NCBI RefSeq assembly: GCF_902806685.2
Contig: NC_048548.1
Span: 186,001 to 250,000, forward strand
Direction of reading: 5' to 3'
DNA length: 64,000 nt
Origin: Maniola hyperantus
Taxonomy: Eukaryota; Arthropoda; Insecta; Lepidoptera; Nymphalidae
The notes beneath the pieces were generated by a model. The model did no database searches, was not told where the DNA came from, and worked only from the letters and a program-made list of their open reading frames with translations. Shown here one piece after another: positions 1 to 11,447 of this stretch (position 1 is its first letter; each line of letters starts with the position of its first letter). The position numbers were made by a program, and so were the translations under genes.

Positions 1-59
1 AAAATTTACGTAATATTTCATAAGTTATAAGCTTGTTGTGTTGAGTCGTTGTCCCGCAA

Positions 60-440
60 AAACATGGTCACCCCAAGCGAGCGGCTGTGAGCGAGCGGGA
101 CGGCTGGCGTCGACCGTGCGCGCTCTCGCTCGCGCGGCTCGACTCAGCTGGTGCATGCGGTCCACGGAGTAGAATTAAAATGGCGCGCGAGTCGTTTTTT
201 ACGAACTATAAATTATAATTATTAATAATAAAATAACAATAATTCCAGATTAGTTACCTAAATTAGTAAGCATTTGTGCAAACTTCAGATACGGAGTGTC
301 CACAACATCGTCGACCGGCGCTTGGCATATTCGGACGACGCGTACGCTCGGCGGACGGGCCACGTCTCTCTCTACGACGGTGACGTGACGCGTGCGCGCG
401 AACAGTGGGCACGGGCTGTTGGGGTACACTCTCTGAAATA
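60..440. other. CpG-rich, GC-rich segment
   Basis: The segment is rich in CG dinucleotides and short GAGCGAGCG, GCGCGCG and GACGTGACGCG runs, in contrast to the AT-rich DNA after it. It could be a promoter or 5' untranslated exon of a gene lying outside the window. No convincing start codon, splice donor or coding frame was found, so no gene is called. The 60-codon open frame in it looks like chance. Confidence 0.35.
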
Positions 441-863
441 CAACATTTGTGCGTGAAAAAATTCATTATTACAAGTTCCAATAAACCTAAGCCTTACTTT
501 AAGAGAAATTTTTCCATGTAAGTATATAGAAGTAAACAACCGAGCACTACTAGCTAGGATTCATTGAACACAGCGACTGTTTAGGACTAAATGGAACAGT
601 CCTTTACAAATCCCGTCTCCAAATTGGCTAGCCAGTGCCGCCAGGGGAGACTTTAAAGTGCTAGCAATTTTCTTTCAATACAGACAGTTTCTGGCGTTGA
701 GCCAAGAGGAAATTTGAGAGGATAGACAGACACATCCATAAACATTACGTGCTTTGAAAGCTTGTTTCACTTTTAAAGGCTATTTAGTATTTGAGGGATA
801 ATTTAGTACGTCGTGGCTACAGTGCAGTAGTCATTCATCTGTTACATCATTGCTTGATTGTTG

Positions 864-1250
864 GCAGCCTCCCTGGCGCAGTGGTGAGCGCTGCGGACTT
901 GTAAGTGGAAGGTCCTGAGTTTGATTCCCGGTAGGGGCAATTTGGAAATTTATAATGTCTAAATTGTCTCTTGTCTGCTCCGCTCTTATTCGGGAAGCCG
1001 GGGCACTTCTAACTTTTCATAGTTATGTGCGTTTTAAGTAATTAAATTTTACTTGATTGACGGGAAACTTTGTGAGGAAACCTGCGTGCCTCAGAGTTCT
1101 CTATAATGTTAAAGATTACTCTAAAGGTATAGGTATATGTGAAGTCTGCCAATTTGCACTTGGTCATTGTGGTGGTTTAGAGCAAAACCCTTCTTATTCT
1201 GAGAAGAAACCCGTGCTCAGTAGTGAGCCGGCGACAATAATGATGATGAT
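864..1250 (+). repeat. tRNA-derived SINE, family A (composite head)
   Basis: Opens with a tRNA-like head (GCGCAGTGGTGAGCGC, then GAGTTTGATTCCC as B box). It continues into the body shared by many copies here: CTAACTTTT..AGTTATGTGCG, GTGAGGAAACCTGC and TGAAGTCTGCCAAT, ending GAGCCGGCGA then ATGATGATG. It overlaps the likely 3' flank of the minus-strand gene that ends at 1282. Confidence 0.7.
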
Positions 1251-1281
1251 ATGCCTCCAGGCTAGGCGGCTCTCGCGCCTT

Positions 1282-4200
1282 CTACGATTGTTGCGGCTCG
1301 TCTGCTGGTATGCGATAGCCCTCATATGCACCTACCGTCGGGCACCTCCGGAGCCGGACGCACTGGCGGACAGGTTTCCTCTCGAGCAGCAGCTCAGCCG
1401 ACGTCTTCTGCAGCTGGCCCTTCCACTCGCGTCTGCGGCTTTTACAAACTGGGCGGCATCTATAGTACGCGACACGTTGAGATGGCGTATATCACACTAT
1501 AATATTGGTGGTGTGATTAAGTAGCAAGAAACTGGTAGTGTAGGTCGTCAGTAGTAAGTAGATGTAGTTTAACAAGCCTCATACACTTCCTTTAAGGGGA
1601 CTCAGTTCGGTGCTTTCTTCATACAAACGTAGGAGGGAAATTACAACAATATTCGATATTGTACGCACAAAACTAAGAATTATATCGATTTATCTCGTCT
1701 TTATCTAGGTTTATTGATACATAAAACATTGAAAGAAATATTGATTTAAAAGTTACGAGCCTCAAAAGATTCCTATTTAAACACTAAATTAATGTCAACT
1801 TTGGGCGTAAATAAATAAGATTAGGGATATGAAAATTCTAAAACAATTTATCATTAGACGTAGTTTATTTATTCATTAGTTGAAATAACTTTACTTTGCA
1901 AACATAAATTCAGCAGTTTTTTCCCAAAAATACTTTTCCTAAACCCCTTTTACGCGCTTGATTTCGGTGAAAATCATCGTGCCTCTCAACTTTCTCATAC
2001 AATGTCAAGTGAAAAGCAAACATGTTACCCACGTGCGCTGCCAATTTCGGTCGAGCGTCCTGCGTCACCTTAATTATTATTATTAGTTCTCATAATAGCA
2101 TTCTCATACGAAGCCGGGAGGGGCAACTAGTACATAATTAATAGGTAATAATTCATTAAGATTTCAATCATAGGCTAATCAGCTTCGCATGTTGTGATTT
2201 CAATAACTGATTATAAGAGCATGGGACATGGGACATGGGACATGGGACATGGGACATGGGACATGGGACATGGGACATGGGACATGGGACATGGGACATG
2301 GGACATGGGTCATACTTACTTGCATAGGTCTGCACTTTTCTTAGGATCTCGTTTCGTCTTGGGTAAACTTATCATTATTATCAATCATCAACGATTTAAT
2401 TTAGGTAGTTACAAAAATTACAAAAATATAATATAAAAATATCAAAAAACTAATCGTTTTCGGAAATCTCATTATCTCTATGCTCATGATCTTTGTTTGT
2501 GACAGTATTTTGCATATTTTGATTTTTGATTTTTGGCAGTGAAAGGGAAGCACTTATTTACAGATTAAATATTAGAGCTAGCGCGCACCACGGTCAATTT
2601 CCGTGCGTTTTTTATGATTTTTTTCCGCAAAATCTGTCAACTATAGAACTATATGGATGCGCGCGCACTGCGGAATTAATTCCGCACCAGATTTTGATAC
2701 ATTCTGTTTTTAAAACGCACCGCAACTCACCGCACGTGGTGCGGGCTCATTTCATAAGACGAATTCTTTTACGTCTAGGTATGTATAATACTGAGTATTA
2801 TAAGAATTATTGTTTATGTTATTTACCTTCTAGTTCCATGGCTCGGTCCCCCCCCCCCCCAATCCTTAGATTGAGGAACTTACCCACTCGCAACGCACTG
2901 GATCTATCGCGGTGGACTAAAGGCAGAAACAATTAATTATAGGACGCGGCTCACGGCTGACGGACTTATAGGTATCTGTATAATACATTGAACTGTGCAA
3001 ACTGTCGGACGTATATACCAGTCGTTTGTTTCACGCTTAATAATAATATAATATTATAATGTACCTTAGGTACAGTCTTTGGGCTTCAATAAATAAACAA
3101 GTCAAGTTTAATGAGTTAATTAAAATAACGATAACTTTTTAGTAACATAAGATAATAATATTATATGAATTCTGAGTCAATTTCAATTTGTCACGCATCA
3201 ATGCGAGTGTTTCCTTATGCGACATATAGAGGTACACGTGCACTGCTTGGCAAGTTTCACAGCTGGCGGCTGAGTGACGTCACTCTCCAGGTTAGGCGCG
3301 GGGCCAGGTGGCTCCATACATCTGTAAATACCTAAGTGTTAAAATATACAAGTACCATAGGATGCCTGCGACCTCGTCCGCGTCGGTTTAGGCTTTTTTC
3401 CCTGAAATCCCGTGGAAACTCTTTGATTTTCCGGTATAAAAAGTAGCCAATGTCCATCCCCGGGATGTAAGCTAACTCTGTGCAAAATTTCAACAAAATC
3501 GGTGAATTGTTGGGCCGTGTGAAGCTAGCAGACACATAGACAGACACACTTTCGCATTATTTATAATATTAGTATGGACTATGGATTCTTGCAAGTAATT
3601 AATTAACTATCACTCTAGTTGATGCGATAGGCTGATAGCCAGCGTGGTAGACTATGGCCAAACCCTTCTGATTCTAAGAGGAGACTCTTACTCAGTAAGG
3701 GGCAGACGATGAGTTGATCATGATCATGATGATGATGCTATAAGCATTAAGCAATAACACGCAGAAAGAGAGAGAAAGAGATATATATATAACGGGAATT
3801 TGCTAGAAAGTAGAAGAGAGTTGGTATTTAATTTAATTTATTTTGTAGAGACAAACAGTTACAATGAGAAATATAGATAGTATATAATATATAAAAACAG
3901 TTAAACCAAAGCAGTCTGTAATGAGAAACTTACTTTACTTATAACAATAATGACGTCCACAACACACGGACAATGGGCATAGTCTAGGTACATAGGTCCT
4001 ACGCATATGAACACTAGGCACAGAGTATAAAGTCACCAACTAGGTAGGTAACTAGGTATACTATACTTAGGATGCTCCTCGTCCCACTCGTGCAGCTCTT
4101 GGCACATGGCTCGGACTGATGCAGAGGACGCGGCGTGGGGCGGGCCGCTGCCGCGTTGCTTGTTCGTCGTTTGACACTTGCTCTTTTGACGCCGAGGTAT

Positions 4201-7000
4201 TGACGACTTTGAATTCATATTATGATCACCTGCCAAAACAAGAGGAAGCGGCGACAGTCCAGTGATTGAGATGTCGGCCTCCTATTCGGAAGGTCCAAGG
4301 TTCGACCCCGGACATGCTCTTCCAACTTTTCCAATATCTGCATGCCTAAGAGTTCTTCAAAATGTTTTCAAAAGCGTGTGAAGTCTGACAATTCGCACTT
4401 GGCCAGCGTGGTGGACTATGGCCAAACCCTTTTCATTCAGAGAGGAGACCCGTATAAATATAAAGTATAGTAGGTACGCGGCAGAAAGTAATGTACATCT
4501 TTGTAGAGCGTTGTCTCTGTCACTCATACCTATATGACGTTTTGTCGCTCTCAACGATGAAGAGAATACTCTACAAATCTGCTATCTTCTTCTAAAGATC
4601 GATGTACATTACTTTCTTCCGCGTACTGTCAGTGTTAAATTAGATTATACTAACCCTTAGCCTTAGCAGCATCCTTTGACTTGTCGTGTACATCATCAGT
4701 ATTATCTAGTGGCACAGCGCACTGCACGTGCGAGGTCCGCAGTCTGGATGCTAAGGCTCCATCGATCAGACCTACCGAATACAGAATATGAGGAGCTGTA
4801 CGCTTAGAACCTATAACATTTTACGTCTAACCAACCGGTGCTGGAATTCGAGAGTCGAAAAACAATAACGTCGAAGTAAAATGGACCTAAAAAGCCTTGA
4901 ATTGAAGTCAAAAATTCAATGCCACTGATTTTAATTTCGCAACATTTCCGCTTGAGCTTTAAAACAAGGCAGTTAAGATCAAGTTTACTGTAACGCGGAA
5001 GTGTTTCGACACTCGAATACTATCAACGTTTGGTGAGACATAAAATCTCGTACTAAGCGTACCTACTGGTAATCAATATGTGAAAAAAAAAACTGGTCAA
5101 GTGCGAGTCAGGCTCGCGCAATGAGGGTTCCGTACTACAGTCGTATTTTTCGACATTTTGCGCGATAATTCAAAAACTGCATAAAAATAAATAAAAATCT
5201 GTTTTAGAATGTACAGATGAAGACCTTTCATATGATACCCCACTTGATATAGTCCCTCACTTCGAAAGTTGAAAATACTAATTAGTTCATGACCACAATT
5301 TAATTTTTTTGTGTGATCTAACCCTAAATTCACGGTTTTCAGATTTCATTTCCCCAAATGTCAGCTATAAGATCAGACAGACAGAGAGACAGACAGACAG
5401 ACAGAAATTTCATCAAAATCGATTAAACTGTTGGGGCCGTGAAAAGCTGACAGACAGACAGACACACTTTCGCATTTATAATATTAGTATGAATTTCTAG
5501 TCAGAAAATCCAGTAGGTAAGTCTTTTGGCCCAAGCCTGTGTTCGAACCCGGGACCTCACGATCTGCGGCCGAATCAGCCAGCCACAACACCAATGAGGC
5601 AGTATGGCATCTACTACGTACTACGTACACTACGCGGCAGAAAATAATGCACATCGACCTTTAGAAGGAGATAGCGGATTTGTAGAGCATTGTCTCTGTC
5701 GTTGAGACCGATAAAACATCATATAGGTAGGTATGAATGACAGAGACAACGCTCTGAGTATTTGATGAAATAAGTTCCCATCCTGGATCTCACCTTTCTC
5801 TTCGACCAACTGCAACATAGAAACAGCAGTTTTTTCTACACTTTTCAAGTCCGCTGTAGATTGGGGTCCATAGTCAGAGTCCCCCGACTTCGACATCTCT
5901 TCACACATTTCCGAATCCTATAATGTTTTATTATTATTAATAATGAGATGAGAATCTTCGATACGCTGCATGCGCCTCTAACTTTGATTTACGTGAACTT
6001 GAGTTGCTTTAACGGTGAAGGAAATGAAGGAAAACATCGTGAGGAAACCCTTTGCGAGAGAGTTCTACATTAAGTACTTAATGTTCTTAAAGGTATGTGA
6101 AGTCTGCCAATCCGCACTGGGCCAACGTGGTAGACTGTACCTAATCCCTTCTCATTCTAAGACACTCATGCTCAGTAGTGGACCGGCCGCGGCGATGGGT
6201 TTCACGTGACGATGATGATGAGAATCTTGTCCTTTTTTGAGCCTATATGTAGTAATTCTTAATATCTAACTTACCTACCGTACCTTTACCTACCTATAGT
6301 GCGCGACAGGTCGAGATGGCAATCGGGGCGGGGACGCTCCGCACACCCGCACACCCGCATAGTGCAACTTTCACATATAATATTATAGTAAGACTAGTTT
6401 AAGACCGCGACTTCATCCGCGTGGACTACAGAAATTCAAACCTCTATTTTACCCCCTTAGGGGTTGAATTTTTAAAAATCCTTACTTAGCGGATGCCTGC
6501 ATCATATTAGCTATCTGCATACCAAATTTCAGCCCAATCCGTCCAGTAGTTTGAGCTGTGCGTTGATAGATCAGTCAGTCAGTCAGTCACCTTTTCCTTT
6601 TATATATTTAAGATGTGCAGATAAGGCTTATTGGCTTATCTGTGGATGTGCCGATTCCTATTCCCTATCGCATGACAGATAGTCAAGTAGCTAGGGTCCG
6701 ACTCACACTTGGCGCGGCCAAGCCTTCCAACTCCGGGTACTTGTTTACAAAATCCCAAAACGCACAGCATTTCCTTTGAATGTAATCAGTATCCTCTTCA
6801 GTGGGTGTAAAGTCCAGCACCAGCCGCTGCCCCACCAGGGGCTCCCCACAGTCGCTGTCCTCGAACTCGTCTGAACCTTCCCCGGATTCTGGAGGATCGC
6901 TCGAGTCTTCGAGGCCACCTGATAATTCTGTGTTTTCAGAGATTGGGGATGCTGGGACTTCTACAAGGCTTGTGGTTGTCGTTTCCATTGTTTCCTCCAT
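1282..7000 (-). CDS. Five-exon gene for an unrecognised 261-aa protein
   Basis: Coding exons on the minus strand: 7000-6707, 5917-5794, 4229-4062, 2916-2884 and 1448-1282. Lengths of 294, 124, 168, 33 and 167 nt sum to 786, exactly 261 codons plus a stop, and phases 0,1,1,1 match at every junction. The donors after exons 1, 2 and 4 are strong (GTGAGT, GTGAGA, GTAAGT). Exon 3's donor (GTATAC) and exon 5's acceptor (GCCGCCCAG) are weaker. Residues 1-65 are acidic and Ser/Pro/Glu-rich. Residues 66-95 look like a compact conserved block (Cys-Cys-Ala-Phe-Trp-Asp-Phe, then Tyr-Pro-Glu-Leu-Glu). Residues 141-170 are basic, 180-195 hold a Leu-His-Glu-Trp-Asp-Glu-Glu stretch, and the tail is Arg/Lys-rich (SRRREWKGQLQK). 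There is no signal peptide or membrane segment. I do not recognise the family; the profile suggests a nuclear or cytosolic regulator, but that is a guess. The last two exons are the least certain; an alternative donor at 4067/4066 would break the frame in the microexon. Confidence 0.55.
1592..2073. mobile_element. piggyBac-type non-autonomous element, copy 1
   Basis: A 474-bp element (1596-2069) lies between two TTAA tetranucleotides, the piggyBac target signature. The ends are imperfect inverted repeats (GGGGACTCAG and, reversed, GGTGACGCAG). It has no coding capacity. It matches the copy at 7305-7778 over its full length, with one difference seen (1609 G against 7318 A). It lies in an intron of the 1282-7000 gene. 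Confidence 0.8.
2219..2309. repeat. 7-bp satellite (ACATGGG)n
   Basis: About 13 almost perfect copies of the heptamer ACATGGG lie in an intron of the 1282-7000 gene. The frame through it (GHGTWDM repeats) is an artefact. Confidence 0.95.
3348..3585 (-). mobile_element. Helitron-like element, family D, degraded
   Basis: On the minus strand it reads TACTAATATTATAAAT, then a tail with GGACGAGGTCGCAGGCATCC. This is the diverged form of the TC..CTAG family seen intact at 31642-31856. Confidence 0.6.
3635..3735 (+). repeat. SINE family A, 3' fragment
   Basis: Holds only the 3' part: CAGCGTGGTAGACTATGGCC, GAGGAGACTC and the ATGATGATG tail. Confidence 0.6.
4253..4450 (+). repeat. SINE family A, 3'-truncated
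   Basis: It has an A-box-like AGTGATTGAGATGTCGGCC, the B box GGTTCGACCCC and then the family body (TGAAGTCTGACAATTCGCAC). It stops at GAGGAGACCCGT just before the MITE at 4468. Confidence 0.7.
4468..4632. mobile_element. MITE family M1
   Basis: Inverted ends GTACGCGGCAGAAAGTAATG and CATTACTTTCTTCCGCGTAC enclose about 120 bp with the family core (GTCTCTGTCACTCATACCTA, GACGTTTTGTCG). Five other copies are in the window. Confidence 0.8.
4798..5062. mobile_element. Long-TIR MITE family M3, copy 1
   Basis: The ends GTACGCTTAG and CTAAGCGTAC extend into about 50 bp of imperfect inverted repeat. The core (AAGTCAAAAATTCAATGCCA) is shared with 47281-47573. This copy lacks about 33 bp present there. 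Confidence 0.75.
5087..5492 (+). repeat. Family B dispersed repeat plus family D tail
   Basis: Starts with the family B head (AAGTGCGAGTCAGGCTCGCG, GAGGGTTCCGTACTAC) and runs to a GACA microsatellite. It is joined to a family D fragment with GGCCGTGAAAAGCTGACAGA and ATAATATTAGTATG. There is no coding content. Confidence 0.7.
5631..5764. mobile_element. MITE family M1, 3'-truncated
   Basis: It keeps one TIR (CTACGCGGCAGAAAATAATG) and the core, but ends at ACAACGCTCTGAGTA without the second TIR. It sits about 30 bp beyond the donor of exon 2 of the 1282-7000 gene. Confidence 0.7.
5990..6225 (+). repeat. SINE family A, 5'-truncated
   Basis: Body and 3' end only: AACATCGTGAGGAAACCC, TGAAGTCTGCCAATCCGCAC and a GATGATGATGAG tail. 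Confidence 0.7.
6296..6374. mobile_element. MITE family M2, one-ended fragment
   Basis: CTATAGTGCGCGACAGGTCG and the following GGGGACGCTCCGCACACCC match the left half of the complete copy at 23634-23772. Confidence 0.6.
6394..6613 (-). mobile_element. Helitron-like element, family C2
   Basis: On the minus strand the 220-bp element starts TCTTAAATATATAAAAGG after an A, has a TGAC microsatellite, and ends CTAG before a T with a GC-rich hairpin just inside. These are the non-autonomous Helitron signatures. A sister copy of almost equal length is at 24760-24978. Confidence 0.75.
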
Positions 7001-7300
7001 AGGCTTAGAATTTTTTCGCTACGTAAGCCTATGGTTTCCTCGGTGAATCATGGAATTTAATGATTTTGGCTTTAACTTTATGCCCATAACAAATGTCACT
7101 TTATGACATCGATTGCGATGACAAGTTTGTCAATAAGTTGTCAGCCATTTTGACGACGTGGGGTGGGAAAATCCAGGTTCGATTCTCGATTCTCTACCGA
7201 ACGTTAGACGAACAGACAGCGAAGGCATCTTGGATGAATGTATACTATCTCTATGGAAGGCATCCTTTGGCTAAGGAACCCCTAAAAAGGTTTTCTCTCA

Positions 7301-7782
7301 TTAAGGGGACTCAGTTCAGTGCTTTCTTCATACAAACGTAGGAGGGAAATTACAACAATATTCGATATTGTACGCACAAAACTAAGAATTATATCGATTT
7401 ATCTCGTCTTTATCTAGGTTTATTGATACATAAAACATTGAAAGAAATATTGATTTAAAAGTTACGAGCCTCAAAAGATTCCTATTTAAACACTAAATTA
7501 ATGTCAACTTTGGGCGTAAATAAATAAGATTAGGGATATGAAAATTCTAAAACAATTTATCATTAGACGTAGTTTATTTATTCATTAGTTGAAATAACTT
7601 TACTTTGCAAACATAAATTCAGCAGTTTTTTCCCAAAAATACTTTTCCTAAACCCCTTTTACGCGCTTGATTTCGGTGAAAATCATCGTGCCTCTCAACT
7701 TTCTCATACAATGTCAAGTGAAAAGCAAACATGTTACCCACGTGCGCTGCCAATTTCGGTCGAGCGTCCTGCGTCACCTTAA
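7301..7782. mobile_element. piggyBac-type non-autonomous element, copy 2
   Basis: The element is at 7305-7778, flanked by TTAA at 7301-7304 and 7779-7782. It is the same length (474 bp) as the copy at 1596-2069 and differs by one base, so one of the two inserted recently. It starts about 300 bp upstream of the start codon at 7000 and could affect that gene's promoter. Confidence 0.82.
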
Positions 7783-7789
7783 GAGAGGA

Positions 7790-8282
7790 TTTTGAGTAAT
7801 TAGACCCGAGTGACCTAGTTCCGGATGAGCTAGGGAGGTATCACTTGTATACAAGTTCGCCGTTCAATTTGCAATACACGCCTGTGTTCAGTATGTGTAC
7901 CTAGTTATAGTTACCTACAATCTACATGCCTCGTACAGAGTGAGGCGATTGCTAATTCTAAATCATTTTCATTTGGTGACATTATTATTTTTCACAGTAA
8001 TTTCACATGCGATTTTTAACCGAAAGTGATTTTTAATTCTCGCACTCACAATCGTTTGCTACATTAATTTAATTTAACTAGGAATAGTAAACTATATCAT
8101 ATCACTGGATTATGATCAATAGCAATGATATTTCGTCAGTTGGTTTTCACGGAAAGAGAATTTTCCATCTTATGAGTATAAGTGCGAAAATTCGCTTATC
8201 GTTAAACTTAGCAAAGCACAGTTTATTGAGTTTAGTAAATAATTAATATAATACGTCTAATTAGATAAAATAAAATCTGTTT
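7790..8282. other. AT-rich intergenic DNA, no gene seen
   Basis: No frame with coding character and no recognisable repeat beyond short AT-rich runs. Confidence 0.5.
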
Positions 8283-8525
8283 TTTTAAATTTACTAACTG
8301 ATGCCCGCGACTATGTCCGCGTGGAATTAGGTTTATCAAAAATTCCGTGGGAACTGGGAACTCTTTGATTTTCCGAGATAAAAAGTAGTATACTATGTTA
8401 CTCTCCAGGTCTTTATCTATACCCATGCAAAAATCACGTCAATCCGTTGCACCGTTGCGACGTGATTGAACGACAAACCAACAAACCAATAAACAAAAAC
8501 ACTTTCGTATTTAGGTATGATAAGG
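8283..8525 (-). mobile_element. Helitron-like element, family D
   Basis: The family tail (GATGCCCGCGACTATGTCCG, read from plus) and head (CACTTTCGTATTTAGG) are both present, in minus orientation. The ends are degraded. Confidence 0.65.
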
Positions 8526-8780
8526 GTACTGATAAGACACGCAGCGATGCAAGTGTTCTCACTCGCGTGCTCTTTAGCTCGAGATATTCAAACTTTGTGC
8601 GATTTTACTTGGTGATTTTTTCACAGGCTACTTTAAAAGTAAGGAAACAAGTGTGATATACAACATAATATGAAAAGATATTTCATGTGATTTTCACATG
8701 CTACCTGTGAAATGGTCCCTCTCTGGGCAGAGTGCAGGGCAGAGATATAATTACAGAGGAGGTGAATAGCGCTAGATGTG

Positions 8781-8850
8781 GGGCGGGCGGCGGCGGCGGC
8801 GGCGGCGGCGTGTGGGGCGGGCGGCGGCGGCGGCGTGTGGGCCGCGGGGA
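8781..8850. repeat. (CGG)n-rich GC tract
   Basis: Two runs of GGC/CGG trinucleotides, each preceded by GTGGGGCGGGCGG, form a duplicated GC-rich microsatellite. Confidence 0.85.
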
Positions 8851-9056
8851 AAGCTTGCTGGGGATACGACTTTCCGTTGCATTTTTTTTTGTAACCAGCT
8901 ACGAATAATGCTTTACTAATTCTTTTCGTAACTGGTTATTAATCAAGAATATTTTAATCCTGGTTCGTACCTTTATTTCTATATTTTCTATTGCAGGAAA
9001 AAATCCTCCTCTTTCTTTTGTAAACTGAAATCAGATTTTCTCAGATATACTCGTAG

Positions 9057-9484
9057 ATGTTGCCATCGGCGTGGAAATTACTTTTTAACCCTGACTACGC
9101 CATCATCCTTGGAACAGGACACCATTTGGCCCCATGCCTTGACTATGGTGACGGTGCCAGCGACGAAGATCTGCAGTGTGGGAACCGTTGGGAAATGATC
9201 TGGAGCCACCCTCTCCCCTATTCCAGTTCCCTCCCTCAGCTCCCCATCCTCCCAACACCATGCCCTGCGAGTTGCAGTCCATGCGGCTTGCAGTCTTCTT
9301 GGGTCTGCGTCGCAAGCAGAGGCTGTTTGAAAAAGGACGCCAGACGGCTCCAAAAGTTGGGCCTATTCCGATAAATCACGTGAGTTCGGCCGTCAGAGAT
9401 TTATATAGAGTGTTATCCACATTCATTCTAGCACGTTGGATACGGAGTGACTTGTGGGTCGTAACTCTGTGCAATGCGCTGTGA
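9057..9484. other. GC-richer unassigned segment
   Basis: Several overlapping frames are open on both strands across about 300 bp (for example 9353-9078 on the minus strand). None starts or ends at convincing splice sites and none resembles a family I know. It may be a decayed transposon ORF. I do not call a gene. Confidence 0.3.
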
Positions 9485-9740
9485 GATAGCTTGTTGCATA
9501 TTTCAGCGCCCATTAACTCCGTCGCTCAGACACGGGTTGAGTTCCACGCATACCGACTTTGAGCACTGACTGACTGAACTGAGGCAAGTCAGAGTAGGAG
9601 TAGTATTAGTTTCCTTGTTAGTTACTAGGTACTTCACTGGCGAGAAACTTGTGACTCGTGCTTGAGATCCAATCAAATCGCATGAAAAGTAAAGCTTGGC
9701 TTCAATGGAGACGTTTCTATGTTTTTGAGACTTAATTATA

Positions 9741-9870
9741 AAAAAAACCGGCCAAGTGCGAAGCAGACTCGTGCACTGAGGGTTCCGTACTACATTTTAT
9801 CGACATTTTTTATGATAAATCAAAAACTTTTACGACGAAACTCAAACGTTGAACGAAACGTGAGCAAAAT
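9741..9870 (+). repeat. Family B dispersed repeat, 5' fragment
   Basis: ACCGGCCAAGTGCGAAGCAG, GAGGGTTCCGTACTAC and ATCGACATTTTTTATGATAA match the family head. Confidence 0.65.
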
Positions 9871-10014
9871 CTACCAAAATATGAAAGAATCATTAAAATA
9901 TCACAGCAAATGAAAAAGTTAAAGCCCTTGCAAGAATAATTTTGTTTCATGCGGGGTTATTCATGGTGAGAGGAAATAGACAGACCGGTACTTAATTAAG
10001 CTAGTTTTAAGAAG

Positions 10015-10175
10015 AGGGTACCTGTACCTGGGTCTCGGGGAGCCAGGGACCATCAACTGTGTCGGCTCCTCGGTTCCCCGGGGACTGTGCAACTGTATCA
10101 GTTGTTTGTAATTATTATAATTTTTTTATTTGTTAACTTATGGCTGAATAAAAAGATATTTATTATTATTATTCA
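10015..10175 (+). mobile_element. LINE 3' tail
   Basis: GGGTCTCGGGGAGCCAGGGA and GGCTCCTCGGTTCCCCGGGG are followed by AT-rich sequence ending in AATAAAAAG and an (ATT)n tail. This is the shape of a 5'-truncated non-LTR retrotransposon end. There is no ORF. Confidence 0.5.
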
Positions 10176-10316
10176 TTTATTTATGGATTTCAAAAAAAAA
10201 ATCTTTATTAGTTTCTATCTATATTTTAATTCCAACGCATAGATAATATTATTAACAACATCATGAAACTTAAACTAAACTGTACTAAAGTCTAAACTGC
10301 TGCGGCCGCGCCAGTG

Positions 10317-10499
10317 ACAGTACGCGGCCGAAAGTAATGTACATCGGCCTTTAGAATGACATTTCGGCTTTGTAGAGTGTTGTCTCTGTCACTCATACCT
10401 ACGTGACGTTTTGTCGGTCTCTACGACAGAGACAGTGCTCTACAAATCTGCTATCTCCTTCTAAAGGTCGATGTATATTACTTTCGGCCGCGTACTGTA
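10317..10499. mobile_element. MITE family M1, intact copy
   Basis: Near-perfect ends: ACAGTACGCGGCCGAAAGTA, and reversed GTACAGTACGCGGCCGAAAG. It is about 180 bp. The inner arms (CTACAAATCTGCTATCTCCT against GACATTTCGGCTTTGTAGAG) can also pair. This is the best-preserved copy of the family. Confidence 0.85.
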
Positions 10500-11066
10500 C
10501 AATGTTGTTCGGCCAACCAGAAGGCTTGAGATTATGAAACTAGGAGAGACTAAAGTGCCATCGAGTCAGGCTGAGTTCTAGGCGACTGTATGTTCTAAAG
10601 TTTGGGATGAACCTAGAATGGTTATGAACTAAGCTAAGGCATCAGTGTGGAAGAGTGGAGATTAAGACACTGGCTCGTACTTTGTACCTACTTTAGGATG
10701 CTAAGTTGCTAATCGTGTTAAATGTTGTTAAGGAGTTTGGTGCTTTGTTTCTTAGGAAATGTTTGAACTCTCTCCAGAATGCTAAGAATTCATTATTTGA
10801 CTCCAATGCACGGTTTTACGTCCTACTTACAAGTACAAGTATTTTTTTTTCATTTTAAAGTGGCGCCATACAGCCGTGATAGTTTTTTTTTCACTTAACA
10901 AAAATGATAGCCAATATGATGATGATGATGAAACTTAGGACGATATGCCTCATGAAGAAACCCGTTCGCGATACTATTTATATTCGTTAATGCATTTGCG
11001 GTAAGTTCGATTACAAGTTCCCCACTAAGTAAGTATTTAAGTTGGCCAGACTGAAATAAAGCTTTT
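10500..11066. other. Intergenic DNA, no gene seen
   Basis: Low-coding-content sequence with a short ATGATGATG run near 10917. Nothing else recognised. Confidence 0.5.
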
Positions 11067-11447
11067 TTAGGGTTCCGTACCTGAAAAGGAAAAAGGGGCC
11101 CTTATAGGATCACTTCGTTGTCTACTATCTGTCTGTCTGTCTGTCTGTCAAGAAACCTATAAGGTACTTCCCGTTGGCCTAGAATCATGAAATTTGGCAG
11201 GTAGGTACCTAGGTATTATAGCACATGTAAAGTAGAATAATTAGTATTTTCAATTTTCAAAGTACGATAAGTATACCACGTGGGGTATCATATGTAAGGG
11301 CTTTACTTGTATCTACATTGTAAAACAAAACTTTTTTTATTTATTTTTATGCATTATAGTTTTTGATTTATCGTATAAAATGTCAAAAATATACGACTAT
11401 AGTATGGAACCCTCGGTGCGCGAGTTGACTAGCACATGGCCGGTTTT
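11067..11447 (-). repeat. Family B dispersed repeat, near full length
   Basis: From plus it reads TTAGGGTTCCGTACCTGAAA, a CTGT microsatellite, then ends CGCGAGTTGACTAGCACATG followed by GCCGGTTTTT. It has both family ends and no coding frame. Confidence 0.75.

Noticed and set aside
1057..1524. 155-codon plus-strand ORF
   Set aside because: The first half is SINE sequence. The second half is antisense to the last exon of the minus-strand gene, which is the frame consistent with splicing.
9057..9484. Protein-coding gene on either strand
   Set aside because: Overlapping frames are open on both strands, but there are no splice sites, no signal and no family resemblance; more likely a GC-rich decayed repeat.
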